This document shows positions 25,248 to 33,282 of a DNA stretch of 64,000 bases, one piece after another. The notes under the pieces are model-generated. The model worked only from the letters and a program-made list of their open reading frames with translations, was not told the DNA's origin and made no database searches. Made by a program: the position numbers and the translations under genes. Origin of the DNA: Streptomyces sp. CB02923 (GTDB lineage Bacteria; Actinomycetota; Actinomycetes; Streptomycetales; Streptomycetaceae); NCBI RefSeq assembly GCF_001905005.1, contig NZ_LWKZ01000026.1:704806-768805 (forward strand), read 5' to 3'. The first letter of the stretch is position 1, and each line of letters starts with the position of its first letter.

Positions 25248-25303
25248 TTGAACACGTTCAACCCGTCACGTACTGTCTGGCGTGACGGGTTGAACGTGTT
25301 CAA
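25248..25303 (+). promoter_or_regulatory. 23-bp inverted repeat with two nested operators and a promoter
   Basis: Arms 25248-25270 and 25281-25303 are perfect inverted repeats around a 10-bp centre. The outer 14 bp of each arm is itself a palindrome, TTGAAC-N2-GTTCAA (25248-25261 and 25290-25303). TTGAAC at 25248-25253 and TACTGT at 25271-25276 are 17 bp apart and form a good vegetative -35/-10, with transcription expected near 25283, so one operator covers the -35 and the other the start region. It stands 30 bp before the YndJ-like gene. The palindrome type fits a TetR-family repressor. Confidence 0.8.
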
Positions 25304-25332
25304 ATCGGCGCCGCGCCGGGTCTGGGGGCATC

Positions 25333-26247
25333 ATGACCACACTGGTCGATCTCATCGTCGTGCTCGGCATGTTCGTCGTGGTTCCGACCGGGCTCGCCCT
25401 GATCGACGAACCGGGCCTGCGGCGGCTGCGGCGCCACTGGTTCGTGGCCGCCACGGCGGGCGCGGTGGCACTCTGGCTGCCCCGCGGGGCCGCCGCCACG
25501 GCACTGGCTTCCGCCTACGCACTGGCCACCCTTGCCCTCGCGCTGCACGCGCCACGCAGGCTGGCCCGCACCCGCAGCCTCGCGCCGGGAGAGATCGCGG
25601 TGCTGACGGCCCTGGTCACCCCGGCCGTCGCGGGCACCGCCCTGGTCGCCGAACGCTCGGGCCACCAGCTCTTCGGCTTCGACCTCCAGATCCTGTCCCT
25701 GACCGTGCCGCACTTCCACTTCGCCGGATTCGCCGCCGCCCTGGTGGCGGGGCTGGTCTGCCGCGCCGCTCGCCCCGGGAGAGCCGGGCCGCTCGCCGCG
25801 CTCAGCGTGCCGGTGGGGGCCCTGCTCGTCCTGGCGGGCTACTTCGTCGACGACTGGGCCGAACTGGCCGGCGCGGTGGTCCTCACCGCCGGCATGTGGC
25901 TGGTCGCCCTGGTCACCTGGCGCGACCTCCGTACGACCACACCGGACCGGACCACCCGGACCCTGCTCGGCGTCTCGGCCGCCGTCCTCGTCGCGACCAT
26001 GCTGCTGGCCCTGAGCTGGGCGCTCGGCGAGGCAACCGGCCTCCCGCACCCCACACTGGCATGGATGGCGGCCACCCACGGCCTGGGCAACGCGCTGGGC
26101 TTCGCCCTGTGCGCGCTGCTCGCCTGGCGCCGCCTCAGGGACGAGGCCGCCACCCACAGCCCCGCACCCTCTGTCCCCGCCCCCGGCCCCACCGCAACCG
26201 CAACCGCAACCGCAACCGCAACAAAGGAAGCAGGAACCCCGGCATGA
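25333..26247 (+). CDS. YndJ-like integral membrane protein
   Basis: 304 aa, eight or so hydrophobic segments; PHFHFAGFAAALVAG and GHQLFGFDLQILSLTVPHFH resemble the YndJ family, which is uncharacterised. The C-terminal tail is Thr/Ala-rich because of a (ACCGCA)5 microsatellite. The stop overlaps the DUF1990 start (ATGA), and both are behind the dual-operator promoter at 25248-25303. YndJ/DUF1990 pairing is known from Bacillus and actinobacteria but its role is unknown; tight repression suggests an inducible membrane response. Confidence 0.75.
   Translation: MTTLVDLIVVLGMFVVVPTGLALIDEPGLRRLRRHWFVAATAGAVALWLPRGAAATALASAYALATLALALHAPRRLARTRSLAPGEIAVLTALVTPAVAGTALVAERSGHQLFGFDLQILSLTVPHFHFAGFAAALVAGLVCRAARPGRAGPLAALSVPVGALLVLAGYFVDDWAELAGAVVLTAGMWLVALVTWRDLRTTTPDRTTRTLLGVSAAVLVATMLLALSWALGEATGLPHPTLAWMAATHGLGNALGFALCALLAWRRLRDEAATHSPAPSVPAPGPTATATATATATKEAGTPA
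26191..26222. repeat. Hexanucleotide microsatellite in YndJ-like gene
   Basis: Five perfect copies of ACCGCA (26191-26220) encode an alternating Thr-Ala tail. Copy-number change would alter tail length by two residues without a frameshift. Confidence 0.9.
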
Positions 26248-26771
26248 CATCCGGCACCCCCACTCCCTTCAACTACTCCGAGGAAGGCGCCACCCGGCGC
26301 CACCCGCTGCCCGGCGGATACCGCCACCTGCACGAGGCGACCCACCTTGGCCACGGCCGCGCGGTTCTCGAAGCGGCGGGCCACGCGGTCACCACCTTCC
26401 GGATGCACCGCGCGGCGGGCGTACGGGTCCGGGCCTCGGCCCAGGAGGCCGCACCGGGCGTCCTGGTGAAGTGCGCCCTCGGCCTCGGGCCCGCACGGCT
26501 GTGGGCGCCGTGCCGCGTGGTGTGGAGCGAGTACGACAGCGAGCGCATCGGCTTCGCGTACGGCACGCTGGCCGGCCATCCGCAGCGCGGCGAGGAGTCG
26601 TTCGTGGTCGAGATGCGGCCCGACGGCGCGGTGTGGTTCACCATGACGGCCTTCAGCCGGCCCGGTCGCTGGTACACGCGGCTCGCCGGGCCGGTGGTCC
26701 CGGTGTTCCAGCGGCTGTACGCCCGCCACTGCGGCCGCACGCTGCGCCGGCTCGCCACCGCCGGCCGCTGA
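26244..26771 (+). CDS. DUF1990 family protein
   Basis: 175 aa; begins in an ATGA overlap with the YndJ-like gene. Conserved stretches FNYSEEGATR, GYRHLHEATHLGHG, YGTLAGHPQRGEESF and GPVVPVFQRLYARHCGRTLRR match the DUF1990 family, a START/lipocalin-like fold of unknown function. Soluble, with no signal peptide. Translationally coupled to the membrane partner, so the two likely act together. Confidence 0.85.
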   Translation: MTSGTPTPFNYSEEGATRRHPLPGGYRHLHEATHLGHGRAVLEAAGHAVTTFRMHRAAGVRVRASAQEAAPGVLVKCALGLGPARLWAPCRVVWSEYDSERIGFAYGTLAGHPQRGEESFVVEMRPDGAVWFTMTAFSRPGRWYTRLAGPVVPVFQRLYARHCGRTLRRLATAGR

Positions 26772-26819
26772 CGGCGCCCTCGGCCCCGACACACCGCCCT
26801 CCCCATACGTCCACATGGC

Positions 26820-26837
26820 CTTCATCGCTCCGTCACC
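26820..26837 (+). promoter_or_regulatory. Possible PHO-box direct repeat
   Basis: CTTCATC (26820-26826) and CGTCACC (26831-26837) are spaced by 11 bp, the arrangement of PhoP-binding repeats (GTTCACC-like) in Streptomyces, 33 bp upstream of the phosphatase start. The match is imperfect and only two units are seen. Confidence 0.25.
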
Positions 26838-26869
26838 AGTTGCCCCTTTCTCCATGAGAAAACCCAGCC

Positions 26870-28150
26870 ATGTGCGACGACGAGCTGATCCCGCCGCAGG
26901 CGGACCTGACCGAGGACCAGTGGGTGCGGACGGCCGGGCCCGGCCTCGCCGACACCGCCGTACCGGACGACACCCCGGACAGCACACCGGACGGCACCCA
27001 GGACGGGCCGCCCCCGGCGCGCGGTGTGCACCGGCGGACACTGCTGGGCGGGGCGGTGGCGGGCGCGGCACTGGCCGCGCTGCCCTTCGGCACGCGGCAG
27101 GCCGCGGTCGCCGTGCCGCGTGCGGACGCCCCCGGGCGGTTCCCGTTCCCGTCCGCGCCGGGCCCGTCCGGCGAGTACGCGGTCCTGATCACCGGTGACG
27201 CGGGGACGGGCAAGGAGGAGCAGTACGCGGTCGCGGCGGCGGCCAGGGAGATCTGCCGCGCCGAGCACGTCGGGCTGGCAGTCGGCCTCGGGGACAACAT
27301 CTACGAGAACGGCCCGGAGTCCGGCCACGACACGGAGTTCCAGGAGAAGTTCGAACAGCCCAACACCGGTATCGACGTGCCCTGGCTGATGGTGCTGGGC
27401 AACCACGACTGCTCGGGGCTGATTCCCGGCAGCGGCGGAGACCCGTCCCGCGGCGACCACGAAGTCGCGTACGCCGCCACGTCCCGCCGCTGGTACATGC
27501 CGGACCGCTACTACAGCGCCGCCCTTCCGGAAGGCGGCACCCAGGGGGAACCGCTCGTCGAGTTCTTCGCGCTCGACACCAACCCGCTCGCCTCCACCGT
27601 CACGCAGACCGACCCGCACTACAGATGGAACGGCCCGTACATACGCGAGCAGCGCCGCTGGCTCGACACCGCGCTGAGCGCCTCCCGCGCGCGCTGGAAG
27701 GTGGTCCTGGCCCACCACCCGTACCTCAACAACGGCAAGCACGGCAGCGCCGGCGCGTACGACGGCTTCGTGATCGGGCACTACACCAGCGGCATCCACC
27801 TCAAGGAGCTGTACGAGGAGGTGGTGTGCGGCCGCGCCGACCTGATCATGTCGGGCCACGACCACACCCTGCAGGTCCTGGAGCCCACCGACCGCACGCG
27901 CGGCACCCGGCAGATCGTGTGCGGCGCCGCCGCCAAGACGAGCGACGGCAGGGCGCACTTCACCCACCCCGCCGCCTGGCAGGACTTCGCCCGGCACGGA
28001 TTCATGGTGCTGAAGGTGTCGGCCGGAGCGATGACGCTGGACGCGTACACGGTCGACACCGCGACGAAGAAGGCCCGGCTCGCCCACCGGACACGGACCA
28101 CCAGGCCGGTCGCGGCGGGGGCAGGGGTGCCTGTGGGGACGAGCCGCTAG
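26870..28150 (+). CDS. Tat-exported metallophosphatase (purple acid phosphatase type)
   Basis: 426 aa. A cytoplasmic leader of about 50 residues precedes a twin-arginine signal (HRRTLLGGAVAGAALAALPFG, 54-74 in part). The calcineurin-like metal motifs are in order: GDAG (Asp110), GDNIY (Asp142, Tyr145), GNHD (178-180), VVLAHHPY and SGHDH. The GDNxY motif with Tyr is that of Fe(III)-containing purple acid phosphatases (TRAP-like). It would hydrolyse phosphate monoesters outside the cell, scavenging phosphate. The long N-terminal extension before the Tat motif is unusual. Confidence 0.85.
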   Translation: MCDDELIPPQADLTEDQWVRTAGPGLADTAVPDDTPDSTPDGTQDGPPPARGVHRRTLLGGAVAGAALAALPFGTRQAAVAVPRADAPGRFPFPSAPGPSGEYAVLITGDAGTGKEEQYAVAAAAREICRAEHVGLAVGLGDNIYENGPESGHDTEFQEKFEQPNTGIDVPWLMVLGNHDCSGLIPGSGGDPSRGDHEVAYAATSRRWYMPDRYYSAALPEGGTQGEPLVEFFALDTNPLASTVTQTDPHYRWNGPYIREQRRWLDTALSASRARWKVVLAHHPYLNNGKHGSAGAYDGFVIGHYTSGIHLKELYEEVVCGRADLIMSGHDHTLQVLEPTDRTRGTRQIVCGAAAKTSDGRAHFTHPAAWQDFARHGFMVLKVSAGAMTLDAYTVDTATKKARLAHRTRTTRPVAAGAGVPVGTSR

Positions 28151-28213
28151 GCGTCGTATTCCCTGTCGTCACATTCGGCCTGCCGCGGGGCCCCGTCGGC
28201 TCGTGAGGCTGTT

Positions 28214-28255
28214 GCCCAAGGTGATGTGCCCAGGGTGACGTGCCTAGGGTGAGGG
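28214..28255. repeat. Three 14-bp tandem repeats ending in the Shine-Dalgarno
   Basis: Units 28214-28227, 28228-28241 and 28242-28255 share GCCcAgGGTGAcGT. The last one supplies the GGTGAGG ribosome-binding site just before the GTG start at 28257, so the site has been triplicated. Confidence 0.9.
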
Positions 28256-28256
28256 C

Positions 28257-28796
28257 GTGGACGACATCGACACACCGGAATGGGCGGACAACCCTCGCCT
28301 GAAGCGCTGGCTGGACTCCCGGCGCTCCGCCTTCCCCCAGTGGGCCCTTGAGCAGGGAGGCCGTTGGGACTTCTCCGTGGCCTCCCTCGGCCGGCTCGAA
28401 GAACTGGTCAAGCGCCGGTACCCGTCGTACGAGGCGGCCGAGTCCGGCAGCCGCAGCGCCTTCTCCTCGGTGGCCGCCTGGTACCTGGGGGAAGTCCTGG
28501 TCCACAGCCATGGCCTGGTGTGGCGGTGCGTGCCCGAGGAGCCGCCCGCCCCGCCGGTGGCGGGCGGCCGGCCGCTGGTGTACGCCGACCGGTCGACGAT
28601 TCCCGCTGCGGCGCTGGAACTCCTGGACGAGGACGCGGAAGCCGGCGGGGAAGACGACGCGATTCCCTGGCAGCCGGTCATCGACCCGGCGGCCACGCTC
28701 CAGGGCGTCTGTGCGCAGGAGGCGGACTGGAGTCTCGCCTACTGGGCACAGGCCTGCGCGGAATTCCGCCGGTGGGGCGAGACCGCGAGCCGGTGA
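28257..28796 (+). CDS. Uncharacterised soluble protein (179 aa)
   Basis: GTG start with GGTGAGG immediately upstream. Acidic protein with conserved-looking Trp-rich ends (DTPEWADNPRLKRWLDSR; DWSLAYWAQACAEFRRWGE) and a centre containing YLGEVLVHSHGLVW. No membrane segment, signal peptide or known catalytic motif. The pattern resembles small actinobacterial proteins of the SMI1/KNR4-adjacent or immunity-like kind, but I cannot assign a family. Followed by the convergent beta-helix gene. Confidence 0.7.
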   Translation: MDDIDTPEWADNPRLKRWLDSRRSAFPQWALEQGGRWDFSVASLGRLEELVKRRYPSYEAAESGSRSAFSSVAAWYLGEVLVHSHGLVWRCVPEEPPAPPVAGGRPLVYADRSTIPAAALELLDEDAEAGGEDDAIPWQPVIDPAATLQGVCAQEADWSLAYWAQACAEFRRWGETASR

Positions 28797-28854
28797 CCCG
28801 AGTCGGGGAGGGAACCGGCCGCCCGCCCTCAAGGAGGGCCGGTTCCTCTCGGCC

Positions 28855-30663
28855 TCACCTGGGGTAGTTCACCACGTTGGCCACGTTGCTCTGGGCGTTC
28901 GACGGCCCGCCGGTCCCGTTGATCACGTGATGGATCGTGCCCGTACCGCCGAGCGAGACGGTCACCATGTCGTGGAACCGCACCCCCGGCGAGTCGGGCA
29001 CCTCGAAGGCGCGCTCGGCGGCCACCGACCGGTTGACGTTGAAGTAGCAGTAGCTGCCCAGCCCCCACGCCTCGTGCTGCTTCACGCCGTCGCCGACCTT
29101 GTACGCGGCGTACCCCTTGGTGCCGCCGTTCATCCAGGAGGCCTGGTCCGGCGGGTCGTAGGGCATTTCGTTCTGGTAGAAGTACGTCCGGCCGCGCTCG
29201 CCGTTCCAGACGGTCTGGTGCTTCTGGTAGTGCTCGACGAACAGGCCGTACATGGTGACGTCGGAACCGTTGACGGTCAGGCCGTTGGCGGCGGTGTTGG
29301 TGCGCCAGCCGACGCCGTCACCGTGGTCGGCGCGCCAGATCCACAGGTGGTCCCCGATCACGTCGGAGCTGTTGACCACCAGGCTCTTGGCCGCCTTGCC
29401 CGCACCGGCGCCGCCCACGCGGAAGAAGACGTCGTGCAGCGAGGTGGGGTTCGCGGTGTGCCGCGCGCCGGAGCCCTGCGGGCCGACCTCCATCAGCGAG
29501 GGCGAGTTGCCGGTGCCCGCGTCGATGAGCAGCCCCGCCAGCTTGACGCCGTCCACGTCCGCGACCGACAGCGCCGTGACGCCGTTGTCGGGTACGAAGG
29601 TGGCGAGCCCGAGGCCGAGCACGACGGTGTCCGGGCGGGTCACCTTCAGGGTCCGGTCGAGGTGGTAGACGCCCGGGGTGACCAGCAGGTGCTTGCCTGC
29701 CGCGAGCGCGCTGTTCATCTGCTGGGCGGTCGCGCCGGGCTTCACGATGAAGAAGTCGCCGATCGGCAAGGACGTGCCCTTGGGCGCGCCGGCCGACCAG
29801 CTCGTACCTTGGGAGTTTTTGCGCAGCGCGGGCACGAACACCTTGTAGGCGCCGGCGCCGTCCACGTACAGGAACGGCTTCTCGCGGGAGACCGGGGTGC
29901 GGTCCACGCGGGTGTAGGGCGGGTGGGGGAAGTTCCCGGCAGGTGCGTTCTTCGCGCCGACGAAGACCATGTTCCAGTTGGAGCCCTGCCAGCTGCCCCA
30001 TTCGGTGTTGCGGGACAGCCATTGCTGCTGCGAGCCGGAACGGACCTGCCCGTCGACCTTGGTGTCCGCCAGCAGGCCGCCACTGGACCAGCCGCCGTCG
30101 TCGAGTTGCAGGTCGCCCCGTACGTGCATGCGGCGGTACGGGGCAGCCTGCGAGACGGCCCAGCGGTCGGCGCCGCCGGTGGGTTTGACGGACAGGTTCT
30201 CGGCCGACCGCCAGAAGTTCTGCGTGGCGTTGCCCTGGAACCAGTCGGCCTCCGCGTGCACGGCGCCGTTGATCCGGGTGTCGTCCGGGCCCAGGCCGAG
30301 GCCCGCGACCTGCGTATAGAAGCCGACGTTGGCGTCCGCGTCGTACGTTCCCGGCTTGAAGAGGAGCGCGTGCCGGGCGCCGCCGAACTGGTTCTTCTCC
30401 TGCTGCTTGAAGACCTCGTCGAGCGCGCCCTGGATCTGCGACTTGGGCATCGAGGGGTCAAATATCCGCACGTTCGGCCCGAAGTCGGGCTCGGCGGCAG
30501 CAGCGTCGGCGCTCTGCGCGGTCAGCGCGGTGGCGCCCGCGCCGAGCAGCACGGCGAAGGCGGTCGCCAGCCGTCCGAACCGCGTCCGCGTACGTGTCCC
30601 CGTACGTATCGGCGTCCGTGCCCGTGCCCGTGCCCGTGTCCGTGCCCGCGTGTGTATCCGCAT
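28855..30663 (-). CDS. Secreted right-handed beta-helix protein (pectate-lyase-like fold)
   Basis: 602 aa; ATG 30663 has AGGAGG 7 nt upstream. Signal peptide about 1-57 with an extraordinary n-region of alternating Arg-X dipeptides (residues 6-30) before the hydrophobic core. The mature protein starts EPDFGPNVRIFDPSMP, then repeated short strands (LLFKPGTYDADANVGFYTQVAGLG, VYHLDRTLKVTRPDTVVLGLG in part) typical of parallel beta-helices, as in pectate lyases and GH55-type proteins. Related actinobacterial proteins carry misleading labels such as coagulation factor 5/8 or adenylyl cyclase. Probably a polysaccharide-active extracellular protein; no catalytic residues can be named. Confidence 0.75.
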   Translation of the reverse strand: MRIHTRARTRARARARTPIRTGTRTRTRFGRLATAFAVLLGAGATALTAQSADAAAAEPDFGPNVRIFDPSMPKSQIQGALDEVFKQQEKNQFGGARHALLFKPGTYDADANVGFYTQVAGLGLGPDDTRINGAVHAEADWFQGNATQNFWRSAENLSVKPTGGADRWAVSQAAPYRRMHVRGDLQLDDGGWSSGGLLADTKVDGQVRSGSQQQWLSRNTEWGSWQGSNWNMVFVGAKNAPAGNFPHPPYTRVDRTPVSREKPFLYVDGAGAYKVFVPALRKNSQGTSWSAGAPKGTSLPIGDFFIVKPGATAQQMNSALAAGKHLLVTPGVYHLDRTLKVTRPDTVVLGLGLATFVPDNGVTALSVADVDGVKLAGLLIDAGTGNSPSLMEVGPQGSGARHTANPTSLHDVFFRVGGAGAGKAAKSLVVNSSDVIGDHLWIWRADHGDGVGWRTNTAANGLTVNGSDVTMYGLFVEHYQKHQTVWNGERGRTYFYQNEMPYDPPDQASWMNGGTKGYAAYKVGDGVKQHEAWGLGSYCYFNVNRSVAAERAFEVPDSPGVRFHDMVTVSLGGTGTIHHVINGTGGPSNAQSNVANVVNYPR

Positions 30664-30942
30664 CCGTGTCCTCCTGCCGGTCGTCATCGTCCCGCTCCCC
30701 CGGCCCACCCGAAGGTGGCCGGGGCCCCGGCGGGCCGGTGCGGTCACGGCCGGAGTCGGACGCGGCTGTTCACGGGCCATATGGTTCGGGAGTTGAACGT
30801 GCCACGTCAAGAGGTCTGCACCAATGAGCAGGCAGCCACGCGACCCGTCGGCGAAGGTTGACCGGAAAACACCCCGAATTCGCCCCGCACGTTCGACAAT
30901 TGAACGAACGACAGCCGCCCCGCATGCCTGACCTGACCTCAC

Positions 30943-31662
30943 CTACCCGACTTCACCACCGGCGCCGTACCCCCGAAGCAGTGCGCTCAGGATGCCGGTC
31001 AGCCGGGGGGCGACGTCGACGAGGGCGTGGGCGAGGTCCGGGTCCGATGCGTAGAGGCGACGCAGTTCGGTTCCCGGGGCTGCCATCTGCCACAGCGCTC
31101 CGGCCATCGACGTGGCCGTGGCGACGACGTCACCGGCCTGTGCCGGACTCAGCGCGGCGGTACGGCACAGCGCCTCGCCCACGGCCGCGACCTCGGCGAG
31201 GGCGGTCAGTTTGAAGGAGCGGACGCTCTCCAGCGAGACGTTGCGCTCCAGGTTCATCGGCGTGTGGGCGAGCAGGTCGCAGAACAGGGGCCGCGCGACC
31301 AGCGACTCGGCCAGCAGCCCGGCGACCGCGCGCAGGTGAGACCCCCGGTCCATGCCGTCGTCGGCATCCGTGGCGTCCTCGCGATCCGTGCCGGGCGCCG
31401 CGCCGCCGAGTTGTTCGCGCACCGCCTGCGACCACTCCGTCCACCCGGCGGCCGCCAGGCGCAGGAAGATCTCTTCCCGGGTCTCGAAGTAGCGGAGCAT
31501 CGCCGACTTGTGCATGCCGACCTCCGCCGCGATGTCGGTCAAGGTCACCGACCGGATGCCGTCGGCCGTGGCCAGCCGGGTCGCCGCGTCGAGGATCGTG
31601 GCCTCGCGGGCGCGCTTGGCCTCGGGGCTGCGGGCTCTTGAGGACTGACTGCGGCCGACCAT
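30943..31662 (-). CDS. TetR-family repressor
   Basis: 239 aa. N-terminal HTH: ATILDAATRLATADGIRSV, TLTDIAAEVGMHKSAMLRYF. The C-terminal ligand domain has the TetR_C_17-like helical layout. On the minus strand a -35 TTAATA (31697-31692) and -10 TAGAGT (31674-31669) put the transcription start at or beside the ATG, so the mRNA is probably leaderless; a palindrome (31677-31689) fills the promoter spacer, consistent with autorepression. It probably controls the divergent SDR. Confidence 0.9.
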   Translation of the reverse strand: MVGRSQSSRARSPEAKRAREATILDAATRLATADGIRSVTLTDIAAEVGMHKSAMLRYFETREEIFLRLAAAGWTEWSQAVREQLGGAAPGTDREDATDADDGMDRGSHLRAVAGLLAESLVARPLFCDLLAHTPMNLERNVSLESVRSFKLTALAEVAAVGEALCRTAALSPAQAGDVVATATSMAGALWQMAAPGTELRRLYASDPDLAHALVDVAPRLTGILSALLRGYGAGGEVG

Positions 31663-31676
31663 GCCCACACTCTAAC

Positions 31677-31712
31677 GCAACCAGGTTGCACTATTAACGA
31701 AACCGTGTTTCG
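31677..31712. promoter_or_regulatory. Two related TetR operators between regulator and SDR
   Basis: GCAACC-A-GGTTGC (31677-31689) and CGAAAC-CGT-GTTTCG (31698-31712) are perfect palindromes sharing the pattern ACGMAACC-N2-GTTKC. They cover the tetR promoter and the region just before the SDR start, which has no Shine-Dalgarno. Confidence 0.75.
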
Positions 31713-31720
31713 CTACGGCC

Positions 31721-32584
31721 ATGACACCCCAGACGTGGTTCATCACCGGTTCGTCACGCGGCTTCGGCCGCTCCCTCGCCATCGCCGCCCTGGAGGCGGG
31801 CGACCAGGTCGTGGCCACCGCCCGCAGGCCGGAACAGCTCACCGACCTGGTCGAGCGGTACGGCGACAAGGTCCTGACGGTCGCGCTGGACGTGACCGAC
31901 GCCGCCGCGGCGTCGGCCGCGTTCGACGCCGCCCGTGACCGCTTCGGACGCGTGGACGTGGTCGTCAACAACGCCGGTTACGCGAACGTCGCCCCGGTCG
32001 AGACGGCTCCGCAGGACGACTTCCGCCGCCAGTTCGAGACGAACTTCTGGGGCGTGTACCACGTCTCCAAGGCGGCCCTGCCCCTGCTCAAGGCGCAGGG
32101 CGGCGGTACCGTCGTCCAGTTCTCCTCCATCGGCGGCCGGGTGGGCGGCAGCCCCGGCCTGGGCTCCTACCAGGCGGCCAAGTTCGCCATCGACGGCCTC
32201 ACCCGGGTGCTCGCCGCCGAGACCGCGCCGTTCGGCATCCGCTACCTGGTCGTCGAACCCAGCGGCTTCGCCACGGACTGGGCCGGTGCCTCCATGGAGA
32301 TCCAGGACGTGCCGCCGGAGTACCGGGCGACCGTCGGCGCCTTCACCGACCGGGCCCGCGGCAGCCGCACCGCCGGCGACCCGGACCGCGCCGCCGGCAT
32401 CCTGGTACGCGCCGTCAAGCGCGACCGCCTCCCCGGCCACCTGCCCCTGGGGGCCGACGCGGCCCGGATGGCGCTCGACCACGCACGGCAGCAGATCACC
32501 GAGGCCGAGGCCTGGCAGGCCGTCTCCGTCTCCGCGGACTTCGGCTCGGCGTACCCCGTCGAGCTCCCCGCATACGCCGAGTAG
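31721..32584 (+). CDS. Short-chain dehydrogenase/reductase (classical SDR)
   Basis: 287 aa. TGSSRGFGRS (NADP-binding Gly motif), NNAGYANVAPVE, catalytic Ser in FSSIGG and YQAAK (Tyr/Lys) are all present. Closest in pattern to oxidoreductases often annotated as oxidoreductase/retinol dehydrogenase types. The ATG lacks a ribosome-binding site and sits 9 bp after an operator, so a leaderless message is likely. Probably induced by the ligand of the divergent TetR, as in xenobiotic or aldehyde/ketone detoxification. Confidence 0.9.
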   Translation: MTPQTWFITGSSRGFGRSLAIAALEAGDQVVATARRPEQLTDLVERYGDKVLTVALDVTDAAAASAAFDAARDRFGRVDVVVNNAGYANVAPVETAPQDDFRRQFETNFWGVYHVSKAALPLLKAQGGGTVVQFSSIGGRVGGSPGLGSYQAAKFAIDGLTRVLAAETAPFGIRYLVVEPSGFATDWAGASMEIQDVPPEYRATVGAFTDRARGSRTAGDPDRAAGILVRAVKRDRLPGHLPLGADAARMALDHARQQITEAEAWQAVSVSADFGSAYPVELPAYAE

Positions 32585-32602
32585 ACAGACCGCCGGTCGC
32601 CG

Positions 32603-33217
32603 TCAGTCCCGCGGTATCCCGAGGGCGCGGACGAGGTGGGGCAGGGCGCGGCGGGCCAGGGGGGTGGGGTCGGCGTCGGTGGTGGTGTGGGTGACGCGCA
32701 TGGCGGTGAGGCCCTCGTACAGAGCCACGACGAGGCGGGCGAGGGCGGTGGGGGAAACGTCGGGCGTGTGCCCCGAGGACTCCAGGCAGCGGCCCAGGAT
32801 TTCGGCCAGGCCGGTGTTGAGGCGCTCCTCGTGCCCGGCCAGGGCGCGCGCGACGTCCGGGTGGCGCGCCGCGTGCAGGGTGAACTCCATCGAAACCAGG
32901 AACCAGGAGCGCTCCTGCGCGTCGTGCGTGGCCAGGAGGTCGAAGACGCGCGCCACCGGGTCGGCGTCGTCCGTGAAGGACTCGGTCTGGTGCCGCAGTC
33001 CGGACAGGAGCCGGTCGGTGTGCGCGTCGTACAGGGCGAGGAACAGCTCTTCCTTGTCCCGGAAGTTGGAGTAGAAGGCGCCGCGGGTCAGCCCGGCCCG
33101 CTGGACGATGTCACTGATCGACGTGGCGTGGAAGCCGCGCTCGGCGAAGAGGGCGAGCGCGCTGTCGGTGAGCGCGGCGACCGTGGCCGGCCGGCGCTTG
33201 GTGGGTGACTTGGGCAC
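32603..33217 (-). CDS. TetR-family repressor (HAD/AADC unit)
   Basis: 204 aa from a GTG with GGGAG 6 nt upstream. HTH region ALFAERGFHATSISDIVQRAGLTRGAFYSNF is a textbook TetR DNA-binding domain (quoted in part: SISDIVQRAGLTRGAF), with a C-terminal regulatory domain carrying RSWFLVSMEFTLHAARHPD, as in TetR_C_6-type members. It lies 65 bp downstream of the 3-hydroxyacyl-CoA dehydrogenase in the same direction and is convergent with the SDR. The paired palindromes at 34234-34264 are its most likely operators. Confidence 0.9.
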   Translation of the reverse strand: MPKSPTKRRPATVAALTDSALALFAERGFHATSISDIVQRAGLTRGAFYSNFRDKEELFLALYDAHTDRLLSGLRHQTESFTDDADPVARVFDLLATHDAQERSWFLVSMEFTLHAARHPDVARALAGHEERLNTGLAEILGRCLESSGHTPDVSPTALARLVVALYEGLTAMRVTHTTTDADPTPLARRALPHLVRALGIPRD

Positions 33218-33282
33218 GTACCGCTCCCTGCAGGTGATGGTTCCTCCCGAAGGGTACGTGCCCGCCCGTTCCGGGCCTGCCG

